A stretch of DNA of 64,000 bases, taken from Plazaster borealis (Eukaryota > Echinodermata > Asteroidea > Forcipulatida > Labidiasteridae). The notes under the pieces are model-generated. The model was not told the DNA's origin. It saw nothing but the letters and a program-made list of their open reading frames with translations, and ran no database searches. The stretch lies in contig CM037462.1 in the NCBI GenBank assembly GCA_021014325.1, forward strand, positions 19,364,135-19,428,134. Direction: 5' to 3'. This document shows positions 23,641 through 34,335 of the stretch, in pieces; position 1 is the stretch's first letter, and each line of letters starts with the position of its first letter. A program made the translations under genes and the position numbers.

Positions 23641-24822
23641 AATTAATCTGAAGGGTGAGCTTATAAAAATATTTTGAAAACACCGGCAAAAAAGAAGAAG
23701 ACATTTTTGACATGTCAAAGTCTTTTTTTTAATGAACTATGTGTATTTCTCTCCATGTATGTATGGTCTCTGAAAAAGAAAGTTTTACAAAGAATAGGCC
23801 TATAAAATTTATCTTCTTGCTGAAAGTGAAAGTTTCTGACAAAATTAATTTTAGTTTTTACATTATTTGCATTTGACTTATTCTTATGGAGCAGAGTTAA
23901 GGGGATTTTTTTGTAGACAATGAAAAAGAATCAGACAATCTGGAATTTCCACAATTTGCAGATTGCAAGGATCTTGGTAATGCCGAAAGTGAGACAAACA
24001 ATTCTTAAAATGAACAGCGCAACATGCAGATTGTGTTAATTCCTAAAATAAGCTCCACATGTGCAACAAATCCCCCAAAAATTATCCAAAGAGGTGTTTT
24101 CTGATCATCGTTTCTGACCATCATGAGAGAAAACCAATCCTTACCAAGGACTCTTAATAAAGTCAGATGCATGGCATCCGCTGTGCTGATCCCCATGGTA
24201 ACCATTACATGTGATTCTCTCATTAAGTCATCATGAACAAGGAACAAGAAAACAGTTCAACAATGCCAAATATTGTACATTGAATGTTTCAAAGTCAGTC
24301 AAAATTCTCTTCAGTTGAGAAGATTGAATAATGGTGATGTTAGATAAATTTATCCAACTGTCAAGTGAGACTGCTTTGTAGAGATGCAGTCACACAATAC
24401 TGATGTAATTCCTAGAAGATGAAAGACCAGCAGAGGTACTTGACCCTTGCAACGTTGGTTCCAAATCAATCCACAGGGTTATTGAATTCTCAAAATTCAC
24501 GTCAGGCAGGTTTAAACATGTCATTTTTGCAGAACCAATAGTTTAGAAGAGTGGTTGAGAGCTGTTAACCTGGTTGCCAATTATTGTAGAAAATGCAAAA
24601 TGCAAATATTTTTTGGCAAGTATTTAGGTGACAAACTCTGTTCGACTAGTTTACACAGTAAACAGCTTCATAACAGTGAATGCACACAAGATGAGCAGCA
24701 AATCAGAGCTTCAGAATGACCCTTCATCAGTTAATTGAAATAGCCAGCACAGTACCCAGATAACGGTACTTTCGTAGTATTTCAACGTAGGCATTGCCAA
24801 CAATCTATGCTTCTTAACGAAT

Positions 24823-25041
24823 AAGACTCGTCGCCAAGCAATGATGACCTCAGAGAAAAATGTTTCTTGAAGGCATGGTTTGGTCTTTTCAATTGTCCAT
24901 CGAGCAGAGTTGACCCACAAACATTTACATTAAGACTCGCCGCCAAGCAATGATGACCTCAGAGAAAAAATGTTTCTTGAAGGCATGGTATGATCTTCTC
25001 AATCGTCTATCGAGCAGAGTTGACCCACGAACATTTAGATG
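24823..25041. repeat. Tandem duplication, two 109-bp copies
   Basis: TAAGACTCGTCGCCAAGCAA recurs about 108 bp later as TAAGACTCGCCGCCAAGCAA; both end GAGCAGAGTTGACCCAC. Few differences, so recent. Confidence 0.85.
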
Positions 25042-25592
25042 AAAGCTGAGCACATTTTAGTTAACTGTTTACAATGGAGCTAGTTGACAAACTGACGATT
25101 GGTACTGAGTTATCAACCTTTGCTTCCTCATAGAGTGATGGCTGTTGTCCAATGACGATTTGTACAGATACGTACAATTGTATGTATATATGCATTTTGA
25201 AGGTTTTCCTGAAAAACACTCCGGAGCAGACCCTGGTGCCCACCACAAGTTCACATCCTGTTGAATCTGGCTTTAACTCTTCTGTCTGGGTATACACCTG
25301 GGTAGAGCTACCATGAGCCAATGAGCGGTGTGTACAGGAATTCTATGTGTGGTTCCAACATTGTCCTCATCACAGATTAAAAACTGTGTGTGCTTCAGTA
25401 TGTGTATGAACATCCTTGTAAGCATCCTGCTCTCCCATTTCCTATCAGGAAGTATTGTATTGATGAAGCTTACGATCACTGGGATAAAGTGTCAATAAGT
25501 TGTGTACATCTAAACACATCTAAACAAATTGGCCTCAATTCAATAATAAGGTAACTAGATAAGTATGACACTATTTGCTATTTATTTAAAGC

Positions 25593-25715
25593 AATAAGCC
25601 ATTTTGAGGTATGGTGTCAGATGGCACTATTAGGTTTGGGTAAAATTGTCTGTATACACCCAAACCCAACAGTGCACTTAGGCCTATATAGTGTCCACCA
25701 TATTTCAAAAAGGCT
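25593..25715. repeat. Inverted-repeat element with ATGGTGTC/GTGTCCACCATAT ends
   Basis: AAGCCATTTTGAGGTATGG faces CCATATTTCAAAAAGGCT. Second copy at 58354-58484. Confidence 0.65.
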
Positions 25716-26884
25716 AATGAAAACAGCATATGTGAAGAAGAAATACAAATGAGAATAACTTAAGTAAAATAATATATAGAGTCATAGTTCTCTATAGTAA
25801 CATGTATACTATTTTCAGTGGGCACATTTACCATGTGTTTACAGGCATCTTGATACTTGTTATTAAGTGTGTCCTTTCTCTATGGTTTTACTGACCAATG
25901 ATGCACAGAAAAGGAAAAAAAATTAAACTTGCACAGCACAAAATTAATATGCTTCAGTCAGGCAACAGAGGCAATTGCCCCTATGCCACTGGTCACTGCC
26001 TGAGTGCCCCTTAAATGGGCTTATGTTCAGAGCGCAATAATAGCTTCATGAACAAGAATAAGGCACAAAAAGTCCTTTTTGTTCAAAGTGTAACTTTCCT
26101 AACAGATTGTTGTCTGCTTATAATTATGTAAATTAATACTAAAAGTCATTTCCGAGCCTGTGGACTGCAGGTCACAATGTGAAATTGCAAGATATTTTGC
26201 AATTTGAATAAGGAGAGTATTTATAACGATGGGAATTTGTTAGAATATTTCTTGTGTCTAAATATAATGTGTTCATACATATGTACTGTACGTAAACAGG
26301 TTCACTTGGTGAAAGAGTAATTTATTGGAAATTACCTCATTGTACAAAATATGCAGGCCTGTGTCTTTACTTTTGTAACGGCAAGGCACTTTTTCATTGG
26401 TAAAAGGCACTTGAGGAAAAACCACAAATTTGTACCTTTTCAAAGAGTATTTCAAAGGGCAGCAAGGCAATGACAAATGGGGCATGAAGGTAATTGCCTC
26501 CATTGTTAAAAGCCTGAATATGAGCAGATGTAGATGACACATATAACAACAAAATCCTCTACTAACATGTAGGCCTACAGTAAGTACACAAAGTTTAGTC
26601 TTCCAATTTATGCAACATTATGCTATGCAGTGCGGGCCAATACTAAGTGCAAACTCCAATGTTCAAGTATAGCGTCATGAAAAAAACAAACACAGTTTGT
26701 GATTGAACCATAACCCTCAAATGATCCCTGCATGGAGTTACAGAAGAATAAATGTGTCAGTCTCTTTCGAAGCAGCATTTGTTTGAAATAACAACCATGG
26801 CAGTAACATTTTTTTCAGATTTTAACAAATTTCTAAACCAACACATTTAATCGTACTAAAGGCCTAGCCCCGTCTAAATACAGT

Positions 26885-27917
26885 GCTCCAACCAACTCGT
26901 ACTCCTACCAACTCGTACTCCAACCAACTTGTACTACTACCAACTCGTACTACAACCTATTCATACTCCAACTAACTCATACTCCTACCAACTCATACTC
27001 CTACCAACTCGTACTCCTACCAACTCGTACTCCAACCAACTCGTACTCCTACCAACTCATACTCCAACCAACTCGTACTCCTACCAACTCATACTCCAAC
27101 CAACTCGTACTCCTACCAACTCATACTCCAACCAACTCGTACTCCTACCAACTCAACTCGTACTCCAACCAACTCAACTCCTACTCCTACCAACTCAACT
27201 TGTACTCTTACCAACTCGTACTCTTACCAACTGGTACTCCAACCAACTCGTACTCTTACCAACTCATACTCCAACCAACTTGTACTCCTACCAACTCGTA
27301 CTCCAACCAACTCAACTCGTACTCCATCCAACTCAACTCGTACTCCTACCAACTCAACTTGTACTCCTACCAACTCATACTCCAACCAACTCATACTCCT
27401 ACCAACTCGTACTCCAACCAACTCGTACTCCTACCAACTCATACTCCAACCAACTCGTACTCCTACCAACTCAACTCGTACTCCAACCAACTCAACTCGT
27501 ACTCCAACCAACTCAACTCGTACTCCTACCAACTCAACTCGTACTCCTACCAACTCAACTCGTACTCCTACCAACTCAACTCGTACTCCTACCAACTCAT
27601 ACTCCAACCAACTCGTACTCCTACCAACTCGTACTCCAACCAACTCGTACTCCTACCAACTCATACTCCAACCAACTCGTACTCCAACCAACTCAACTCG
27701 TACTCCAACCAACTCAACTCGTATTCCTACCAACTCAACTTGTACTCCTACCAACTCGTACTTCAACCAACTCATACTCCTACCAACTCGTACTCCTACC
27801 AACTCGTACTCCAACCAACTCGCACTCCTACTAACTCATACTCCAACCAACTCGTACTCCTACCAACTCAACTCGTAATCCAACCACCTCATACTCCAAC
27901 CAACTCAACTCAGTAAA
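26885..27917. repeat. 16-bp minisatellite array, about 1 kb
   Basis: Units alternate CAACTCGTACTCCTAC and CAACTCGTACTCCAAC, with CAACT insertions giving 21 bp units. Because 16 is not a multiple of 3 and the unit has no stop in any frame, long reading frames appear on both strands; they are not genes. The plus strand has about one G per unit. Confidence 0.95.
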
Positions 27918-28275
27918 TGGCCTCATGTTTACTTACCTAGCATAATCTTTTCTCAAAGGCTAAACGAAAAGAATGAAAACTTGTTTGACATTAGGCCTAT
28001 TTCTTTCAATCACTATGGTAAACTAGACCGGACTGGGGCGCTGTACTCCTTAAAAAAAGCGTTTTACATCTGCGGTCGTACTAGACCATTCCTGCAGGGC
28101 ATATAATTAAATGAAACCTCAAATATTGGGGAATATGATTATATACACATACTTCTATTGAGAATATCTTTCAAAACTTTACATTCTATGTGCAAAACAT
28201 TCAACACAAGTTGGTTGGAGTACGAACTGGTTGGAGTACGAACTGGTTGGAGTGCGAGATGACCTGTTTCTGTGT

Positions 28276-29739
28276 AGTTGCGATAACGTAACCCTCCCGA
28301 CGGCGATAGCCGGAGGGTTACGAGCCAAGCTCGAGCGGCAAACGGCAATCTTGTCCAACACGTACAATTTCGACAGCTAGTCAGCAGATTTGCTCCATTT
28401 TTACCACTTTTGAAAATCATGACACAAATTCTAGGAACACGAACTTGATCCTCAATGTCTAATGAATCCTTCCATATCACTCAAAACACCATTGAGGAAA
28501 TATTTTGAAGAAAAAGGACAAAAACTTACCAGATCCCCGAGCGAATGAGTCACCACACGCGCGCAGCGCTGAGACCGTTGACCCCGTTGACCTGCACACA
28601 CAGCCGAAGCTCCGCGCGCCCCACTCAGATTCAAATTCTCAACCTGGGACATTTTTTACTTTTACGCTCGGGGTAAGTTATTGTCCTTTTTCTTCAAAAT
28701 ATTTCCTCAATGGTGTTTTGAGGGGTCCTACTAAAAACCGACAACTCGCCGACAACGCCGACAACAAGTCCAGAGTGCCGACAACACGCCGACAACAAGT
28801 TTCAAATGCCTCAAAAGCAGCAAATAAACCAAGGATTTATTAGAAATATGTGTACTATGCAATATTAACGAAAAGTCTGAATATTTAACCAGAAAAAAAA
28901 ACTTACGGAGTTTGGTGTGGGACATCTCTTGGCCTAAAAATCGTGTTTCGACCATTCCATTATGATACGGGTAAGATGGATTTAGCAAAACAACAGAGGG
29001 CGGGCGTCATGTGAAGACCAAGCTGTACACAGTGTGAAGGTCTTTACATGACGCCCACCCTCTGTTGTTTTGCTAAATCCATCTTACCCGTATAATAATG
29101 GAATGGTCAAAACACGGTTTTAAGGCCAAGATGGCGTCCGACCGCACTCCGTGTAAGATCGGGTTTTTCTGGTTAAAAATTCAGTCTTTTTGTGAAGTTA
29201 TGCCATTGCATTTTTTTTAATATTACATAGTACACATTTTTCTAATAAATCCTTGGTTTATTTTCTGTTTTTGAGGTATTTGAAACTTGTTGTCGGCGTG
29301 TTGTCGGCACTCTGGACTTGTTGTCGGCGTTGTCGGCGAGTTGTCGGCTTTTAGTAGGACCGGCTCCGAGTGATATGGAAGGATTCATTAATGTTTCGGA
29401 CCGAGTTGACTTCGGACCGAGATGACTTCGGACCGACTTGACTTCGGACCGAGATGACTTCGGACCGAGATGACTTCAGACCGAGTTGACTTCGGACCGA
29501 GTTGACTCGGACCGAGTTGACCTCGGACCGAGTTGACCGGTACCCGATTCATTAGACATTGAGGATCAAGTTCGTGTTCCTAGAATTTGTGTCATGATTT
29601 TCAAAAGTGGTAAAAATGGAGCAAATCTGCTGACTAGCTGTCGAAATTGTACGTGTTGGACCAGGTTGCCGTTTGCCGCTCGAGCTTGGCTCGTAACCCT
29701 CCGGCTATCGCCGTCGGGAGGGTTACGTTATCGCAACTA
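28276..29739. mobile_element. Compound foldback element, 1.46 kb
   Basis: Termini AGTTGCGATAACGTAACCCT and AGGGTTACGTTATCGCAACT; outer arms of about 205 bp (28276-28480 and 29370-29738). The 10 bp GTTTCTGTGT flanks both sides (28266-28275 and 29740-29749). Inside are two more inverted repeats, 28481-28722 and 28722-29362. The 9-10 bp duplication suggests a Mutator-type foldback. No transposase seen. Confidence 0.82.
29391..29546. repeat. 16-bp GGACCGAGTTGACTTC minisatellite inserted in the foldback arm
   Basis: About nine units. ATTCATTA flanks both sides (29383-29390, 29547-29554), while the left arm of the foldback lacks the array. Confidence 0.8.
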
Positions 29740-30244
29740 GTTTCTGTGTTACTTACACTACTACTCTGACTGACTAGGCCTGGATTAATAACCCCACCCC
29801 AGTCAAGGACCTAAAGGCTGTTGATCATTTCAACAACACGCATCAACATAGCAATTAATAGCATCATACAAAGGTAGCAGAACAAATCCAACATAAAATC
29901 AATCGGTCAGCTGGCCAACCTACAAACAAGAAGTCAAAGGAAAGGTATTGATCAAACTATTTTAGCAACAAAGCGAGTAACCTTTTTAAAAGTATGTTTT
30001 CTGACAATAAAACCGTATACTTGTATGTTCTGTCACATCTATTTAATATATTTTATAAAAAGCATATTTAATAAATACAAATATTACTTAATTGTAGTTA
30101 AGCCATCTTGACACCAACTATGATGACAGCATTACGACTGCAGTGCAATAATTATTTACCAATCTGTCGATTTGATTATTTTTATTGGCCCGGAAACGTG
30201 CAGTTTTACTTCTTTTAAGAAGCATGAAAAATGTTAACACTTAC

Positions 30245-30390
30245 CTCCTTCTACAAATGGGAAGTCATTGTTCAATTTTGTGTTGTAATGATGAACATCC
30301 CATGAGTACTTTGGTATTATATCTTGAAGTCTTGGTTTAATCAGCGATCGAGGAAGAGATGATCAAGTGACGACATGTCAACTGCTAGTG
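30245..30390 (-). other. ZYG11B: Probable 5' noncoding exon of ZYG11B
   Basis: On the minus strand a strong donor (AAGGAG, then GTAAGTG) ends at 30245, and the next exon begins at 21564 after TTTGCAG, 20 nt before the ATG at 21544. The exon holds short upstream ORFs (for example one encoding MGCSSLQHKIEQ). In the frame of the main ATG it is open for about 37 codons but has no in-frame ATG, so the start at 21544 is kept. The outer edge is a guess; no TATA box is obvious. Confidence 0.5.
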
Positions 30391-30969
30391 CATGCTATAC
30401 TGCACAAATCCAATGCTATAGTACGTGTACATTAAATTGGGTCAGCGAACTTTAACTCTGATGAACAGCGCCCTCAGCGAAAGTTATGACCTTGGCATAA
30501 TGACGGCCTCACAATTCTAAGAAAACGGCTATAAAAGATTTTTATGTTCCTTTTGTTACTATTCCGGTTTTTATTTCTTTATTCTAGGCTTGATGATTGC
30601 AAAAAGGAAATTGGTGACATCAGCGAGAGCAGATTTGGACTGTTTAGAGTGAAAATGACTCGGCTGCCAATTATTACTTACTCCTTCCTCCATGCTTACT
30701 CATTGGGAAAGCCCAAATATAATTTGTTGAATTTGAATCTGAAATCCATTTGAATCCCGAGAAAAGCTTCAGGCATGAAGCCTTCTGATGCATCTGAAAG
30801 CACACAATTATATGCAACAAGGGTGTTTTTCTTTCATTATTTTATTGCAACTTCGATGACCAACTTGAGCCCAAATTTTTACAGGATTGTTATTTTATGC
30901 ATAATGTTGGGATACACCAATTGAGGATACTGGCCTTTGACAATACCAAAAGTATAACCTGCGTTGAGG

Positions 30970-31525
30970 TTGTGTCAAGGGTTAGTAGGGGGAATTTAGG
31001 ACGGTTGGGGCTAGGATTTGTTAGCTTTTGTTTTGTTTGTTATTTGTGGTTTTCAGGGGGAGGGGGAGGGGTTTTGGGTTTGAAGTTGGGTAAGATTAAG
31101 GTTTAGAGTTAGGGGTTTGGTGTTAGGGTTTGAGGTTCAGGTTCAAGGTTTAGGTTTTAGCGAGGGGTTTTTATCTATAGGGTCAGGATTTTTAGGGTTT
31201 GGAGTTTGGGTTAAGGTTTAGGATTTCGAGTTCAGATTTTGGGTGTGGGTTGGGGTTAGGGTTATGGTTAGTGTTAGGTTCAGGGTTTGGGGTTTGGTTA
31301 GGGTTTAGGGCTAGGGTTTATGGTTACGGTTTGGAGTTGGGATTTATGGTAAGGTTTGGGGTTTGAGGGTTTAGGATTAGGATTGGGCCAGGTTGAGGAT
31401 TTGGGGTTAAGATTAAGGTTTGGGGTTTGAGGGTTTAGGATTAGGATTGGGCCAGGTTGATGGTTTGGGGTTAAGATTAAGGTGAGGGTATATGGTTTGG
31501 CCTTTGGGGTTAGGGTGTAGCAGTT
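30970..31525. repeat. Degenerate TTAGGG-like G-rich tract
   Basis: Plus strand repeats GGGTTTGGGGTTAGGGTT-like phrases, with one 64-66 bp tandem duplication (GGTTTGGGGTTTGAGGGTTT near 31354 and 31418). Strongly G-rich on plus with few C. Confidence 0.7.
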
Positions 31526-32434
31526 TCGTACTCTAATTTCAATTTCAACTTTGGAAACCATAAATCCCTTTTCAAGTAAAAAAAGATTAGGGAAATTGGT
31601 ATTTTTTAAAGCTGTTTTGAATTATCCAAGACTTTTAAAAGAAATGAAGGAAGTTACACATAGGATAGTAAATAAATTCAAACATATACAAAATTATGTT
31701 TAGAATAAATAAAATAAATGATAGAGTGAACGAGAAGAAACAAAACAAGAAATTTACAAGGTAAAAACAGAAATTTAACTTTTATTAGAGTTTTAAATAA
31801 GAGTTAAAGTTTCACTTATCATCATTTGATTTTATTTACACATGTAAACATTAATACTGAAATACATTGTGCATTAATCAGCTTCATATGAGGCCAAAAT
31901 ATTTTGTAAATGTTTCCAATATTTGTTTTCTTAATATTAAAATAATAATACTGAGTTCTCATATAGCGCTTTATCACACCCGATGGGCGTCTCAAAGCAC
32001 TCAGTATGTTTTCCTGCAAAACCAAAATAATTTTATAACAAGAACTAACTTGATAGATAGATTTAACTTGCTTCTAAAAATGTCAGCTAGTAACATTGGG
32101 TTGTCAAATAAGCTAACACTCTAATACAAGTGTTGCCTTCTTGCAGGCACTGGAAACATTGCCGAGAATGCAGTACTTTTTATACACCAGTGTAAGGGTA
32201 GAACCAAAACGATCTTCTTTATCCCTGTTGCAATTATTATATCACTTAAACTTTGAGACAGGTTTTTGTCCCAGGAAAGTATTTTTTGCTAAATGCAGTG
32301 ATAGGATAGTAATTAAAAAATGAAATTTAAAGAATGCATGTCATGTTTTTGTTCTTTTGTTTAATATGTAAACTGTCTGTGAGGTTTTAATATTTTTAAA
32401 TGAATATCAGCTAATTTATTGAACTTAACTCCTT

Positions 32435-32746
32435 TTAAAGGCAATGGACACGTTTGGTAAATACTCAAAATATATTAGCATAAAAACTTACTTGGTTACC
32501 AACAACGGAGAGCTGTTGATAGTATAAAACATTGTGAGAAACGACTCCCTCTAAAGTAACTTAGTTTTTGAGAAAGAGGTAATTTTAATTTCTCACTGAA
32601 ATATTTGAATCTGAAAAAGACTTCAGGCCTGAAGCCTTTTTCAGGCATCTGAATTTTCACATGTTTGTTATTTTATGTATATGTTGGGATACACCAAGTG
32701 AGAATACTGGTCTTTGACAATTACCAAACGTGTTCAGAGCCTTTAA
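32435..32746. mobile_element. TTAA MITE, family A
   Basis: TTAAAGGCAATGGACACG to TGTTCAGAGCCTTTAA. Shorter interior than the full copies. Confidence 0.75.
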
Positions 32747-33563
32747 GAGACAAATATTATTCTACTTGAAAAATATCAGAAAAATAAACTGCAATATTTA
32801 ATCTGAAATAAACTTTGCATAAAATTGTCATTTGTACAATTCATCTCCAGAGCAGTTCTCTCTGCTATCTCTATCTTTGGTGTGTCATGCACATATGTAG
32901 AGATCTAGAGATTATGTGATAACAAAACATCACATTGCCCCCTCCCCCCCCCCACCCATTTCACTTTAATTGTCCAAATCTTCCATTACTTACCCCCTAG
33001 CCTGAAAACATATTCTGTTGTCAATGGTGACATAATACTACAAAAGGAAATAGCAAATGTATTGAGCAGGTCAGTTTTTCTTTTGGGATATTTATAAATA
33101 AAACATAATCTTTTACAAAGATGTATATTTGGCAAAGATGCAAGGTCTTATCAGAATTATAAGTTTTTGTTCTGATAAGGAATGCATTTGAACAATGAAA
33201 TCACAAATGACTTTGTGTAAAATTACATACAACCTAGTTTTATACCAGCTTTGAATGCAGATTGTAAAAGTAGCTAAAACTTGCACATGAAGCAGATTTG
33301 TGCGTGTGACATAATGACTTACCAACGGATAATCTCTATTGGGGACATCGCTCAATAGATACATAATAAAACATTACCTGTCTTATTATCCTGTGTACAT
33401 TGTTATCAAATGAAATTCAACATCATTGGTGGGCTCCTGATTAAAGTATACATAACGAGACATTTACAGTGCGATATGCAACAATTATTGCACTGTCAAA
33501 AGTTAGCAAACAAAATTTGTCTAAGTTATTGAAATTTCACATGCTTAACCAGCAACCATCTGC

Positions 33564-33905
33564 TTAAAGGCCCTGTACACTATTGGTAAGATCAAAAAAC
33601 ACAAATATTCACAGATTCTCACACAACTTACATGATTTAAAGTAAGTAATGGTTGAAAGGGTTCCTTAAAATATTTCTGCCTAAAATGCTATTGTTTCTG
33701 AGAAATGAGTAAAACAATAGTTTTTATCACGCCCGATATTTTGAAAAAACAGAAAACACATAAGGTCTCTTTTCACTATTTTCTCATGATCTCGATGACC
33801 AATTGAGCTCAAACTTTCACAGGTTTGTTTGTTCATGCATATGTTGAACCACACAAAATGTGGCAATGATTTTGAGCTGTTACCAAAAGTGTACAATACC
33901 TTTAA
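33564..33905. mobile_element. TTAA MITE, family C
   Basis: TTAAAGGCCCTGTACACTAT and GTGTACAATACCTTTAA with a different interior; a possible diverged relative spans 43952-44300. Confidence 0.65.
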
Positions 33906-34231
33906 CAACTCATTATCTCATACATCTTTGAGGGTGTAACTTTTGGTTTTGTTTTGGGGTTCAAATGTCACATCAGAGACATCATCGGAAGACATTGTTC
34001 ACCGACTGGCTGGATGTTCCATCATTTAACTTCTGCAACAGACACACAAGCACACTGTTTTTCATAACCCTTTTTAACTTAGCAGAGGGTGCAATGTAAA
34101 CTGATTGGATCAGTCAGTCACATGATTAGTCGAGATACACACAACCATCATTAGCATGTCTGAAAAGTCTTGATAAGTGATGAATGTCACTGGTTTCTCT
34201 TATCATCGATGATAGTGAGACATGTAAGGTA

Positions 34232-34335
34232 TCAGTGTGGCTGGGGTACATGACCATCCACATAGAAATTCCTTGTAGCTTGAGGTAGCTTGACTTCCAT
34301 ACCATCTAGATCTTTGGTGAGGATGATCTGACAAC
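34232..34335 (-). CDS. FDX2: FDX2 exon 6: fourth ligand, C-terminus and stop
   Basis: Codes [18 protein letters not shown] through [13 protein letters not shown], then TGA at 34232-34234. C165 is the fourth iron-sulfur ligand. Confidence 0.96.

Larger units (their letters stand above)
21565..30244. other. ZYG11B intron 1 (8.7 kb)
   Basis: No coding exon recognised. Contains an inverted-repeat element (21854-22228), a LINE fragment, a tandem duplication (24823-25041), the 16 bp array and the compound foldback element. Confidence 0.6.
30391..34231. other. Intergenic interval ZYG11B to FDX2
   Basis: Holds the ZYG11B promoter (30.4-30.6 kb, not resolvable), a partial family A repeat (about 30740-30963), a G-rich telomere-like tract, family A (32435-32746) and C (33564-33905) elements, and the FDX2 3' UTR of unknown length. 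No further gene recognised. Confidence 0.55.

Noticed and set aside
26929..27916. Open frames of 301 and 238 codons (and antisense frames) rich in QLVLLPT/TNSYS repeats
   Set aside because: Pure by-product of a stop-free 16-bp minisatellite; open in several frames on both strands and inside an intron.
28452..28843. Small genes in the CpG-rich foldback interior (66 and 112 codons)
   Set aside because: Frames run across inverted-repeat arms and are mirror images of each other; no family recognised. Kept only as a capture hypothesis.
30245..30372. Extended N-terminus of ZYG11B from exon 1 (reads IIPKYSWDVHHYNTKLNNDF)
   Set aside because: Open and in frame with the main ATG, but a TGA precedes it without any ATG in between; the BC-box position favours the ATG at 21544.
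31298..31561. 87-codon minus frame rich in NPKP
   Set aside because: Translation of the degenerate telomere-like tract; low complexity.
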